Assembly (NCBI GenBank): GCA_018303825.1
Contig: JAGVXK010000022.1
Location: 1-52,616 of the forward strand
Source of the DNA: Candidatus Pacearchaeota archaeon
GTDB lineage: Archaea > Nanobdellota > Nanobdellia > Pacearchaeales > GW2011-AR1
Length of the DNA stretch: 52,616 nt
Reading direction: 5' to 3'
The notes beneath the pieces were generated by a model. It had not been told where the DNA came from, did no database searches, and saw only the letters and a list, made by a program, of their open reading frames with translations. Below, in pieces: positions 1 to 10,248 of this stretch. Every line of letters starts with the position of its first letter. The stretch's first letter is position 1. The translations under genes and the position numbers were made by a program.

Positions 1-96
1 TGGAATGCAGGATATTTTTGCTGTTCAGTCGGAGCAGAATTTGAACAAGTATTTACATATATAGAAAATCAATCGTTGCACCACGCGACGCAATAA
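1..96 (+). CDS. 3' end of a truncated CDS (...WNAGYFCCSVGAEFEQVFTYIENQSLHHATQ*)
   Basis: Open frame from base 1 to TAA at 94-96; not in ORF track because the start lies outside the window. Confidence 0.45.
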   Translation, partial: WNAGYFCCSVGAEFEQVFTYIENQSLHHATQ

Positions 97-109
97 GACC
101 AACTGGACG

Positions 110-129
110 CCTAGCCTTTTAGGGCTAGG
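110..129. terminator. Hairpin between convergent genes (CCTAGCC-ttttag-GGCTAGG)
   Basis: Perfect 7-bp inverted repeat with 6-nt loop between the + strand CDS end and the - strand CDS end. Confidence 0.5.
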
Positions 130-163
130 AGGATGTCACAGGTTATTAAGAAGATTATTAAGA

Positions 164-2107
164 TTACTTGCTCATTTCTCTTAATTTTCTGAGTGTTTCT
201 TCCATTTCCTTGTCCTTGTCACTCATTGGCTTTTTCTGGGCAGGTTTTCCTATTTGAGGTCTTTGGCCTTGTAGTGGCCTCGCTGGAGCAGACCTTGTCA
301 AAGGCATCGGCCTAAATCCTGGCATTGCTGGTCTTGTCCCAGGCATGAATGGCCTTGGACCAACCATTGTGCTTGGTCTAGTTACCGGGCTTGATTTTGC
401 TTTTCCTCTATAGCTCATCCACCAGAATCTTATTTTGTCTTTAAACAATATAGCAATTACTACCAAAACAATTAATATAAGAAGAATTAATATCCACAGC
501 CACGTCTTAGAACTTGAAGGTGTCGGTGTAATTGAAGATATTTCGCAGCAAACTCCAGATGAGCATGTTCCATCTGTTGTCTCGGCTTCTCCGCTTTCAC
601 AGCTGGTTCTGCAGGTTCTTCCGCTAACCTGTTCGCATGTATTTTCCTGTTGTGCTATTGTTGTACAAGTTCCTAAACAGCATGTTCCATCACTTGATGA
701 AGGCACGCTATCTCCATTACATTCTTGATTTGACGAACATAAGTTTCCACTCTTTGCTTCACAGCTTTGTACTATAGGATTTATTGAGCAGCATGTATTT
801 ATCCCAGAACATTCATAACTATACAATACTGTTCCTCCAGAATTTGTGCAGTCAAATGAGCCCCCGCAGAATCCCCTCATACTAGAACATGATGACTTAG
901 CAATAACTCCCCCTCCCGAACTTACTGTTTTTGGCCACCCAGAATAAAGTATGAATGCAGTGTCTCTTATGTTATTATTATTCCAGCATTTGTCTTTTGT
1001 TCTTATACTTAATAAATAAGTTTTAGCATTGTCAATTTCATTCGCACCGCTTCCGTATAGAGCCAGCATTGCTAGTGAAATATCCCAGTATCTATTTCCA
1101 GGAGTAATTTCCCAGTATTTTCCCTGCTTTTGGCTCTGCAGTACTTTTGAATATTGGTCATCTCCGCCGACTATCTTATATAAGAATGCGCTCGGGAAAT
1201 ATTTCTCATTATCTTCAGACAATGCAACAAGATAAGGCACATATGGACTTACGTCAATTCCTTCTTTTTGCAATGCTGCTGTCGCCCACAGGCTTCCTTC
1301 ATAGTCGCAACTTGATCCGGTCTTGAAACATTTTGCATTGACTTTTTCTTCTGTTGCTCCCAATGAAGAAGCTGAATGAGTTTCAGAAGAAACATAAACT
1401 GTATCACTTCCAGACCTTTGATATAACAAAGTTGTTATGAAGTCTTTGTCGCAGGAAACCTCAAACTTTTTATCCAAACAATTATTTCCTATCCTAAGCC
1501 AATAACCTGAGCTTGAAAGAGATAAACAGCTTCCAGCGCTTCCGCTTATTTTCATCTCATTATTAATGCTTATTGTTTTATCAGAGCCGTCATAGTTTAT
1601 CTTGCATTGGGAGGATTCGTGGCTTGTAATGTCAATTTCAAGATACCATAGCAAGTCAGTTGCACTTGCATTCTTTGATGAAATCCATTTTACTATATCG
1701 GCATTATCTTTGCCCGCTCTCTCATAGGCAAGAGCAACAAGAGCGGTTTCTTTTAATTTGCAGGAATCCTTTGGCCAGCATCCAGCGCTGTTTTTATTTG
1801 CTTCAATCGTGTTTATCAGGTTTTGCTTATTTCCAAGGGCAAGGGTTGAGAATATTGCTTCCTGCAATGATAAATCTGTTCTGTTTCCCACTTTGCTTTG
1901 CAAACACTGGTAAGAATCATCAGCATTGCTTATTGTTGCAGTACTAGTAGTAGTTGACGTACTTCCAGTAGTGTTGCTAGAAGTAGTATTTGAACTGTTA
2001 TCCAAAGCACTAATGCTAAAAGACGATAAAACAATTAATAAAACGGCAACTGCAAGAACAATTGCTAATGTTGCTAAACCCCTTTCTTTCATCCTTTTTC
2101 TAAACAA
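164..2107 (-). CDS. Secreted, C-terminally membrane-anchored protein: alpha/alpha-toroid-like repeats, three Cys-rich modules, TM helix, Pro/Arg-rich cytosolic tail
   Basis: N-terminal signal/TM; Cys modules CSSMRGFCGG..CC, CEAKSGNLCSS..CC, CEQVSGRTCRTSC..CC; TM TWLWILILLILIVLVVIAILF. Confidence 0.8.
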   Translation of the reverse strand: MFRKRMKERGLATLAIVLAVAVLLIVLSSFSISALDNSSNTTSSNTTGSTSTTTSTATISNADDSYQCLQSKVGNRTDLSLQEAIFSTLALGNKQNLINTIEANKNSAGCWPKDSCKLKETALVALAYERAGKDNADIVKWISSKNASATDLLWYLEIDITSHESSQCKINYDGSDKTISINNEMKISGSAGSCLSLSSSGYWLRIGNNCLDKKFEVSCDKDFITTLLYQRSGSDTVYVSSETHSASSLGATEEKVNAKCFKTGSSCDYEGSLWATAALQKEGIDVSPYVPYLVALSEDNEKYFPSAFLYKIVGGDDQYSKVLQSQKQGKYWEITPGNRYWDISLAMLALYGSGANEIDNAKTYLLSIRTKDKCWNNNNIRDTAFILYSGWPKTVSSGGGVIAKSSCSSMRGFCGGSFDCTNSGGTVLYSYECSGINTCCSINPIVQSCEAKSGNLCSSNQECNGDSVPSSSDGTCCLGTCTTIAQQENTCEQVSGRTCRTSCESGEAETTDGTCSSGVCCEISSITPTPSSSKTWLWILILLILIVLVVIAILFKDKIRFWWMSYRGKAKSSPVTRPSTMVGPRPFMPGTRPAMPGFRPMPLTRSAPARPLQGQRPQIGKPAQKKPMSDKDKEMEETLRKLREMSK

Positions 2108-2126
2108 TAGTTATTTAAAAACTTAT

Positions 2127-2555
2127 TCAATGCGTCCACTCAAAGTCATCGATTGCAACAAGTTTGATGTCTTCATCCCTTCGTTTTAATGGGATTCTTT
2201 CAGGCAAAGAAAATATATCCATACTTGCGACTTTTGCTATCCTTTTCTGTATCTCCATAAAGTCATGCACGTCATTCCAATCCCATGTCGAATTTCTTAG
2301 TTTTCTTCCTAACCTATGCTGTTTAACAAAACTGCAAGGATCCGAAACATATTCCAATCCTATGTTTCTTAACTCATGATTCATAACTTGTACCCAATCA
2401 CCATTTGGTGAATATTTAAAATCTCTAATATCCGCACTAAAACCATAAGATTCCTCAGCACCATCTAAATAAACCAAACTATTTCCTTTATCCTTATAGA
2501 ATCCTCTCTGAAATCTTGACTCTCCATCAAGCAGAGGGAATACAGCTTCTTGCAT
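2127..2555 (-). CDS. Hypothetical protein (142 aa)
   Basis: ORF in line with minus-strand gene order; no recognised motif. Confidence 0.6.
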   Translation of the reverse strand: MQEAVFPLLDGESRFQRGFYKDKGNSLVYLDGAEESYGFSADIRDFKYSPNGDWVQVMNHELRNIGLEYVSDPCSFVKQHRLGRKLRNSTWDWNDVHDFMEIQKRIAKVASMDIFSLPERIPLKRRDEDIKLVAIDDFEWTH

Positions 2556-2653
2556 AAAAGCTACGCTTTATAGTCGTATTTAAATCTTTCTTTTATGTTA
2601 CTCCTTTTTAGAGGCACACAAATAATTCTTATTTATTTTCATAATTTATAGAA

Positions 2654-4438
2654 TCAGGCCGCAATACATCTTTTTATTCCGTCTGTGCGCGATTCTAAAA
2701 TAATTTTCTGTCCTTTATTCATACAGGATATCCTATATTTCAGAGTTATATCTGCGCTATTTCCAGCGGTGTCTGTATTTGCGATTCCAATGTTGACTTT
2801 CTTCTCCTGATTGTCTTCACATTGGAAAAAGTTATTCGCTTTTGCCAAGTCATCACCAAATTCTTGCAGCTTTTCCTTGATTTCAGTATTAGATTTAATA
2901 TTCGAAATTCTAATTATAAACCTGCCACCAATCATTTCTTCACTTTCTTCTCCGTTGCTTGTTATTGCATTTAATGGCACAGCATCTTTTTCTATAACAC
3001 ATTTCTCTCCAATCGCCAAGGTTCTCCCCACAAGAGGACACTCAATATTTTGCCCATTTAAATCAGCTATAACTCCATTCTTAGATTGTTGTGCTAAGGA
3101 GGACATTGTTCCTTCTTTCTCTGTCTGTTCCGCAATAGCAGTTTTGACTGAACTTGCACTGGCATAGCCTCCATTCTCACAATTAGCTTCAAGCTTTCCA
3201 TATTTATCACATCCATCTCCGTTTTGTTGATTGCCATCCTCACATTCCTCATCTTCTCCCAACACAGAATCTCCAACAGCATCATTGTAATTAGTTACAG
3301 TAAACCCATACTCCTCCGCTAGCTCAATTGGAACAGCCGTGCTTCGCATTCCAGGTATTGCAAATATCACTATTCTTTGATTTTCCTCAGGTTCAATATT
3401 TATTGCTTTCCCCGTAATAGCGTTTTTGACTAACTTAGCAATATCTTTAATCGCGTTTCCGCTTATGACCGCACCCGTCGCGGTACTAGCTTCTGGAGTT
3501 TCAAGTTCGTTAAATTTTATTGCACTTACTTCTACAAGATCTGAAGGGCCATATAAATCAGTTATTTTTGCAAACCCATAATCGGTAGTTCCAACTCTGT
3601 TGATCTCATCAGATGTCATAGAAACAAACGTATTAGGCCTCAATCCTTGGTCAAAACTTATATAATTAATTCCATTGACATTTCCATGAATATCAAATGT
3701 ATTTGAGAAAGTGTCAGCTTTGCTTAAAAGATTAAGATTATTTATATTTGTATATTCTTTTACTGGTTGGTAAGTCACTTCTTCTATTCCATTGTAAAAT
3801 AATGTTCTTTCTTCTTGTGATGTTGGTGAAAGCTCAGAAAATATATTTTTTCCTACAACATTTCCCTGCCTATATTCTTGAACTCTGTTAAACTCATAAT
3901 CATATTTATATGAAGAATAGAATCCAAGATTATTTATTATGGTAAATGATTCTTCCTCAGGGTTGGTAGAATATTTTTCCTCAAGAGGAGTCATATCTCC
4001 AAATGTGAATAAACTGTCCTCTATGAAATCATCTCCATTAATCTTAGACTCCATCTTAAATTTTCCCGCTGTTATAGTCAAAGTGTCTCCCTGGAGAGAA
4101 TAAGTGATTTTGATTTCGTATTTTTTATTTCCAATTGCCCTTGTTATGTCATCTGTAGTAGTCATAGTATCTTCAGTAGATTCATGTGATAATTTGTGCA
4201 GAGAAACACAATTTTCAAGAACTACCGTTCCTTCTTCTATATTGGCTTTAGAAAGAATATTAGTAGAACAATCTCCGCCATTAAGGAGTTCAGTCATAGG
4301 CACTCTCTGGAATTCAGTATTAAAGTAAGGCACTTTGCTCTCCACTAAATATGCAGAAGTTAAAATGTAGATAATTATCATACTTAATAGTAGGAAAATC
4401 CTTAATTTATCTAACCTGTTGGTTTTCATTTTCTTCAT
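2654..4438 (-). CDS. Secreted surface protein, module component B1
   Basis: N-terminal TM/signal; CEDGNQQNGDGCDKYGKLEANCENGGYASAS; clear paralogue of 8484..10241; 4-nt overlap with upstream 4435..7761. Confidence 0.8.
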   Translation of the reverse strand: MKKMKTNRLDKLRIFLLLSMIIIYILTSAYLVESKVPYFNTEFQRVPMTELLNGGDCSTNILSKANIEEGTVVLENCVSLHKLSHESTEDTMTTTDDITRAIGNKKYEIKITYSLQGDTLTITAGKFKMESKINGDDFIEDSLFTFGDMTPLEEKYSTNPEEESFTIINNLGFYSSYKYDYEFNRVQEYRQGNVVGKNIFSELSPTSQEERTLFYNGIEEVTYQPVKEYTNINNLNLLSKADTFSNTFDIHGNVNGINYISFDQGLRPNTFVSMTSDEINRVGTTDYGFAKITDLYGPSDLVEVSAIKFNELETPEASTATGAVISGNAIKDIAKLVKNAITGKAINIEPEENQRIVIFAIPGMRSTAVPIELAEEYGFTVTNYNDAVGDSVLGEDEECEDGNQQNGDGCDKYGKLEANCENGGYASASSVKTAIAEQTEKEGTMSSLAQQSKNGVIADLNGQNIECPLVGRTLAIGEKCVIEKDAVPLNAITSNGEESEEMIGGRFIIRISNIKSNTEIKEKLQEFGDDLAKANNFFQCEDNQEKKVNIGIANTDTAGNSADITLKYRISCMNKGQKIILESRTDGIKRCIAA

Positions 4439-7400
4439 TGTACTGCCTTCTTAGTTGATTCTCTGAATAATTTAACAAATATTTCTTCTGCTGCTTTTAT
4501 ATTTTTAACTGCTATTTTTCTTTGTTGTGCGTCATGGGGGTTGGTTTTTAATACATATAGCGCTCTGGCTGCGGCTTCGAGTTTCCCTTCCATTTTTTCT
4601 AGCTCTAGGTTTTGCCCTTCTGCAAAATCTGTAAGCTCTTTTAGTCTAGAATCTAATTTACCCTTAAGTGCTTCAATCGAAAGACTTTCAACCGGCTTTG
4701 TCCTAGACATAATATCATTATATTGTTGTATCATCTCAGGATCCCTGAACCTGAATACTGCCTCTTTTTTGACAGTACCCTTGCCAGTATAAATCGCTTC
4801 TCTATTTGGTACTACAGTAACCTCAATGAATGGCACAATATCTCCTTCAACACTCACACTATGCCTATATATATAAATGAAACCAATATCCTCTTCCATA
4901 ACAGGTAAACCTGGTTCAGGCACACCTATTCCTTCGAATGCTATTCTTATCTCATTTTTTCCACTTAAGGCTATGCGGGCATCATCAGCAACGGCCATCA
5001 TTTCATCAAGGGAATCTGCTATATCTGTATATCCTATCACTGATTGTTCATTTAATGCCTTAAGGAAATCTAAACTTGATTTTGGTGCAATTGTGGATAA
5101 GACATCTTCGGTAACATAGTCAAAAAACTGCTCCATTTCTGCAGTACTAACCTTCAATCCGCTAGAAAGTTTTATTCTCATTTTTGATATCTTATTAACA
5201 TTATCAATAATATCATATAGAAAAGTTATCATTTCATCAGCAGAAGCATAAGTGTCATACGATCCTTCTAAAACTGAAGCAGTGTTATAACCTTTCAAAC
5301 CACTTTGCAGGAACATGCCTTTGCTCTTCGCCAAATAAGTCATAAAGAGCTGATGCTTTCTTTCATGCAAGAGTACCAATGACAGCGAACTTCTTAATAA
5401 AGATGGACTAGCTATTGCATATACTCCTAAGTAAATTGTATTCCTATTTGGGCTATAAGCTCCGCCCAACAGAGCTTGCTCAAGGTTTACCTTCATTTGC
5501 CCGCGCTGGCCGCTTACTTCAGTTCCTTCCACTATTTTCGCCATTCTTCCCAATACAGTAGTTGAATCAGGTCTTATGATAATCTCAACTTCCTTCGTTT
5601 TAAAGTCATATCTTGTCCTATACAAAACTCCTTTCATATCCAAAAATTCTTTTACTCTATTGAGCAGTACATCTCTTGGGATTGCTTTCAAGCCCACATT
5701 TACAGTCCCCTCAAAATCTTTAGGATATGCTGTGACTAATGGCTTCAGGAACTCCGACAGTTCTGTCTCGTATTTTCTGATTGCATTGAAGAACCAATTT
5801 TCAATAAGATAGCCTGCAGAAGATTTTGCTTCGATTTCCCCAAGAGCTATTTTTCCTGCCACCAAATCAGATATTGCTTGTTCTGCGCTGTCAGCCCGTG
5901 ATAAAGAGGTTTTAATCTGCCTCCCATACCATGTCCTGCCGGAAAAGTCGCTGAGCATTTTTTCGAATAGCAATGCAACCCTTACTGTTTTTCCATCCGC
6001 TTTTACATATCCTGCTTGAACTAAATCCATAGCTAATTTTGGATATCCTACTGCAGATAATAACAGTCCACCTCCGCCGCCAAGTATCTCTCCCAAATCT
6101 CCGTTCTTTAAACCTACACTAAACTGATAGGTTGAAAGCCCTGTTCCCCCAATATACAATAAAACCCCACATGTTGGGCAGACAGCAGTTACTCCCACTC
6201 CTGCCACTATCATTACTCCTGCGGCTACTGCTTGGAACGCGAGATCATTCGTTATTTCACCAAACACATCTTCAAGATAACAAACAGGATCTGCTTTTGT
6301 ATTCCCCAGGAAAAGCACACCAGCATAGCCTCCAAGTGCCTTTGAAGGGATTTTTTCAAGTTCCACCCCAGTTGTTAAGTCAAGATCAAAAGGGGTATCC
6401 TCTTTCTGCAGCAGGCTTGTGTCATCACCAAGAGGATAATCTTTGTTGCAGTTGAAATCATAGTACATAAATTTACAGTTTATGCTTGTCACTGGAGAAA
6501 ATGGATGAACGTGGAAAGCCGAATAAAAATCGTATAATGCATCTCCAGTATCTTTAACATGATAATTTAGTGATGCAGCTATTTTGTTGCCTTTTGCATC
6601 CAAGTATTTGTTTCCAGATTCTATTTTTTCATCACAATCAGGGAATTGTGGAGATTTTTCATAGAGTTTTGACTTTTCAGTATCTTCTTTAAACTGAACA
6701 ATGTTAACAGAACCATCAGAATTTATTGTCACTCCATCTGTTAATAAAGTAGGAACGCCGCAGAATCCATCTCCATCATTGTCATAACAATATGGAAGAG
6801 GTTTATTATCTGAACCAAGTGAGTAAGGTCTTTTCTTATAATCATCATATTTAAACTTGTAGTCATCAGGCCATTTTAATTCACTTCCAGGCTTAAATTC
6901 TTTTTCGTCGTTTAAAATATCGAGGACATCGTAATATTTGTATGAGTCGAAACTTACACTGAATTTGCAGTCAGGATCATCATTGTCTTTGAATCTCACA
7001 TCAAATGCAGATTGTTGGATAGCTTCCCCATTTTTGTACACTGCCAGTTTTTGTTTATATAATCCATATGGAAGCGCTTGAGTCAAGTCCTCATAGCCAT
7101 CATTGTCTCCTTTATCTGCACACTTGTCTTTTTTTGCACAGGCATTATTCCATTTCCATGAGCTTTTGTCAAAGCTGTCTGACAGTACAATGTTCCAAAA
7201 AGTATCAAAATCAATCTCTCCCCTGAAGCTGTCCAAATATTGCTGTGGCAAACCCCCATCAGAGACATCAGGCATATTTACTTTTTTTCCATCAGTTTCT
7301 TTTTCAGGAAGGCAGGTTTCTCCTTCAACAGGATAAATGCTTATTATAACTCCCGTAGGTTTCCAAGGGGAAGTTGGATCAAATGATTTTTTCCAAGCAG

Positions 7401-7761
7401 TGGTTACTTTATAATGTCCGCAAAAAGCATCATTTGTATTTAAGAAAGATGCATCTTCTTTGATACCCCATTCTCTATTCATTACATCTATTTTTATCTG
7501 TGCTTCAAATCCTCCGGGCTTGAAGATATATGCATCATAAATCTCATATACACAGGGAGACAGAGTAGTGCAAACGGAGTCAGGATAATATTGCATACCA
7601 TTTTCATATTGCTTGTCAAATTCTATCGTATAACCCCATTTTACTGCCCTTTCATAATTCGCGCATTTTCCCTGTGCATTTACTCCAGAAGTAACCTGGA
7701 TTGACATTAAAATACCAAAGAAGACAAACAAAAGCCAAATAATCGCCCTCTTTTTAAGCAT
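4435..7761 (-). CDS. Large secreted protein, module component A1, with HExxH-containing C-terminal putative metalloprotease domain
   Basis: Signal peptide; CYDNDGDGFCG; hydrophobic Gly-rich middle; HERKH (bases 5353-5367) followed by YASADEM; N-terminal half paralogous to 10249..13044. Confidence 0.8.
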   Translation of the reverse strand: MLKKRAIIWLLFVFFGILMSIQVTSGVNAQGKCANYERAVKWGYTIEFDKQYENGMQYYPDSVCTTLSPCVYEIYDAYIFKPGGFEAQIKIDVMNREWGIKEDASFLNTNDAFCGHYKVTTAWKKSFDPTSPWKPTGVIISIYPVEGETCLPEKETDGKKVNMPDVSDGGLPQQYLDSFRGEIDFDTFWNIVLSDSFDKSSWKWNNACAKKDKCADKGDNDGYEDLTQALPYGLYKQKLAVYKNGEAIQQSAFDVRFKDNDDPDCKFSVSFDSYKYYDVLDILNDEKEFKPGSELKWPDDYKFKYDDYKKRPYSLGSDNKPLPYCYDNDGDGFCGVPTLLTDGVTINSDGSVNIVQFKEDTEKSKLYEKSPQFPDCDEKIESGNKYLDAKGNKIAASLNYHVKDTGDALYDFYSAFHVHPFSPVTSINCKFMYYDFNCNKDYPLGDDTSLLQKEDTPFDLDLTTGVELEKIPSKALGGYAGVLFLGNTKADPVCYLEDVFGEITNDLAFQAVAAGVMIVAGVGVTAVCPTCGVLLYIGGTGLSTYQFSVGLKNGDLGEILGGGGGLLLSAVGYPKLAMDLVQAGYVKADGKTVRVALLFEKMLSDFSGRTWYGRQIKTSLSRADSAEQAISDLVAGKIALGEIEAKSSAGYLIENWFFNAIRKYETELSEFLKPLVTAYPKDFEGTVNVGLKAIPRDVLLNRVKEFLDMKGVLYRTRYDFKTKEVEIIIRPDSTTVLGRMAKIVEGTEVSGQRGQMKVNLEQALLGGAYSPNRNTIYLGVYAIASPSLLRSSLSLVLLHERKHQLFMTYLAKSKGMFLQSGLKGYNTASVLEGSYDTYASADEMITFLYDIIDNVNKISKMRIKLSSGLKVSTAEMEQFFDYVTEDVLSTIAPKSSLDFLKALNEQSVIGYTDIADSLDEMMAVADDARIALSGKNEIRIAFEGIGVPEPGLPVMEEDIGFIYIYRHSVSVEGDIVPFIEVTVVPNREAIYTGKGTVKKEAVFRFRDPEMIQQYNDIMSRTKPVESLSIEALKGKLDSRLKELTDFAEGQNLELEKMEGKLEAAARALYVLKTNPHDAQQRKIAVKNIKAAEEIFVKLFRESTKKAVQ

Positions 7762-7836
7762 TAACTAACATTAGTTTCTTTATATATAAACATTATTATC
7801 TTTGCTTTTAAAATCAGCTTATTTGATCGGATTCAA

Positions 7837-8325
7837 TCAGATTCTAGCCCAGGTTTCATCATCTTTTTCATAAAGGACAACTCCCTCAAAAATATGGTCT
7901 CGTCCGAATAAATTACATCTTATCAACCCATAAAGTAAATTATGTGTCAATCTGGCCACTTCTTCATTAGATGCTCCTTTTCCTCTTGTGCGAAGAACGT
8001 ATTTTAATTGAGAAGCATTTGGAACTCTTGACTCAGCTATTCTCCTTACAATTTCTCCTCTTAATCCTTCTCTGTGCTCTTCTCCTGTTATTATCAATGA
8101 GCTCATTTCCCTTTCTAATGCTTCTACCAGGCTTTTTTCAAACTCTCCTCTTTTTCTGGAATCATCTATTAAAGATAATTTAATATCAAAATCAGGCGCA
8201 TATGGAAGGTCTCTGGCGTCTCTTATTGCATCTATCTCCATCAGGATTCTTTCCTTTTCCTGCATGCAGTTAAAAAGACCGTATGCTTCTCCATAATCTT
8301 TTCCTATTTCTATCATAAAATTCAC
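7837..8325 (-). CDS. Hypothetical cytosolic protein (162 aa) between the two A-B modules
   Basis: Complete ORF, charged/helical composition, no signal peptide. Confidence 0.6.
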   Translation of the reverse strand: MNFMIEIGKDYGEAYGLFNCMQEKERILMEIDAIRDARDLPYAPDFDIKLSLIDDSRKRGEFEKSLVEALEREMSSLIITGEEHREGLRGEIVRRIAESRVPNASQLKYVLRTRGKGASNEEVARLTHNLLYGLIRCNLFGRDHIFEGVVLYEKDDETWARI

Positions 8326-8397
8326 CTAAAAAGTCTATATATAAATCTTCCTAAATCGTGATTGTTAAGCCGGTGGGCGATAGCTAATTTTATCGTT

Positions 8398-8443
8398 GGT
8401 GATTTATGATACTAATTCAAACGAACTTTCATAGTTTATCACC
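8398..8443. repeat. Intergenic inverted repeat GGTGAT.TATGA ... TCATA....ATCACC
   Basis: Complementary arms separated by ~20 nt, between two minus-strand genes. Confidence 0.35.
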
Positions 8444-8483
8444 TTTCAATTTAACAGAATCCTAAATTGACCAAAGAATTATA

Positions 8484-10241
8484 TCAATCTTCTATCTGGC
8501 TGCAGGATTTTTCACCGTATAAATCAGAATCTGCATACATTACATCGCTCTTTACTTTAACGCAAGATAGCTCAAACATGAAATCATAGTTTTGTTGTCC
8601 ATCAGCAACAGCAATTTTTGATATTCCAAGATTAAGCTTGCTTTGATAGTCTTGTCCGCATGGGCTGCAGTCAAAATTATTTAGATATGGTGTCATAATT
8701 GTTGCTGCCCGTGCAAGAGTGTCTTTCAGATTTCCATTAAATGGAATAGTGAACTTATTAATTTCAGGCTCTGCATCTTTGCATTCCTCTGACTCTGGAT
8801 AATAAGCATTCATTAGAGCAATGTCTATGCTTTTTTGACATTGCATTCCTTTCCATAATGGCGAAGGAGGACACTGCCACACCCCATCAAAATCACCTGC
8901 ATAATCTCCCTCCATAAAATCAGGATATTTTGCGTCTGCTTTCAACCTGTTGGCTAAATCAGTTATTATTTTGTCTTTATTTGTATCCTTTGTCAGCCTC
9001 TCACTCCTAGACGCAGAAATAGAAGGATATCCTGCCAATTCACATATTTTTTCTATCTCACCGTTTTTTGTGCATCCGTCCCCATCAGCGAGATTCCCAT
9101 CAGCACACTGTCTTCCCAAAGCAGGAATGTTAAGTGCCAATTGGTTTGGCGCAAGGACATTTATTCCAAATGCAGCAGCATCTTTAACATTGACAAAGTT
9201 GCTTTCATATGGGTCACTTCCAGGATTAATATTTATAAATGCTTCATGACCTCCCTCCTCATCATCCAAAACTGCGCTAATTAAACTTCCATCTGTTAGG
9301 AAATATTGTTTTATGGAAACCATTGGAGCAGTTTCCCCCTCTCTGAACATTTTTATGCTCTCCGGGTTATTTAACTCATCATAACTATAATGGACTTCCA
9401 GTTTTTTCTTTGTTGGATCATCTGATTTAATTATGGTTTTTTGCAATCTTATACCTGCAAGGGTGTTCTCATAAATATTTTTGAAAATGTCTGTTTCTTC
9501 GACTAATGGCAGTCCTAAGTAAAAAGTAATTTGGGGCGGTTTTCCGCATTCGATGGGTCCATCAAGAGAGCTTACACATTCCTGGGATGCCGAAGTAAAT
9601 CCTGGGTTTGAATAACTTTCAATAAATCTTGAATTCAATAAATTAATCTCATATGGAAGATTAGGATTCAAAGCATCTCCGAGGAATAGGCTGTAATCAG
9701 CAGTAAGTTCATTTAATTTAATTTCGACTTTATCCCCGCTAAAGCTGAAGTCTGTTGTAAAATCATTTCCAGAAACACTGTCTTTTGCCTGAGTATATCT
9801 TTCATAATTATCTCTCGCATAAGAACTGCTTTCCGGTCCCGGAGGAATTACTTGATTGACTCTTCCGCTTTGGTCCAAGCCAAAGTCAACATCAAACCAA
9901 TAGCCCCTGTTGTCTAATTTAAGATAATATGTTTTTTTGTCAACTGCTCCATATCCATTGTAATGTTTTACAAATGCAGAGTTGCAATTAGATTCCCTAA
10001 CTTCATTCAGGTGGTAGCTTACTAGATTGTTTAGATTGCATTTATCTTTTCCATAATCAATAGCCAGGAAGGTTTTATCTGGGCGGAGATACACATTTGG
10101 ATTGTCTAGGCTGGGAACAGTAGAAAAAGCATTGACAAAAGCTAAATAAGATAAAATAGCAATTAAACATGCAAAAAGTAAGACCAAAGCTATCTCCATC
10201 CTGTTTTTCTCAGCTATTTTTTTTATTTTTAATTCTTTCAT
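8484..10241 (-). CDS. Secreted surface protein, module component B2
   Basis: Signal/TM N-terminus; CADGNLADGDGCTKNGEIEKICELAGYPSIS parallels B1. Confidence 0.8.
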   Translation of the reverse strand: MKELKIKKIAEKNRMEIALVLLFACLIAILSYLAFVNAFSTVPSLDNPNVYLRPDKTFLAIDYGKDKCNLNNLVSYHLNEVRESNCNSAFVKHYNGYGAVDKKTYYLKLDNRGYWFDVDFGLDQSGRVNQVIPPGPESSSYARDNYERYTQAKDSVSGNDFTTDFSFSGDKVEIKLNELTADYSLFLGDALNPNLPYEINLLNSRFIESYSNPGFTSASQECVSSLDGPIECGKPPQITFYLGLPLVEETDIFKNIYENTLAGIRLQKTIIKSDDPTKKKLEVHYSYDELNNPESIKMFREGETAPMVSIKQYFLTDGSLISAVLDDEEGGHEAFININPGSDPYESNFVNVKDAAAFGINVLAPNQLALNIPALGRQCADGNLADGDGCTKNGEIEKICELAGYPSISASRSERLTKDTNKDKIITDLANRLKADAKYPDFMEGDYAGDFDGVWQCPPSPLWKGMQCQKSIDIALMNAYYPESEECKDAEPEINKFTIPFNGNLKDTLARAATIMTPYLNNFDCSPCGQDYQSKLNLGISKIAVADGQQNYDFMFELSCVKVKSDVMYADSDLYGEKSCSQIED

Positions 10242-10248
10242 TTTGATA

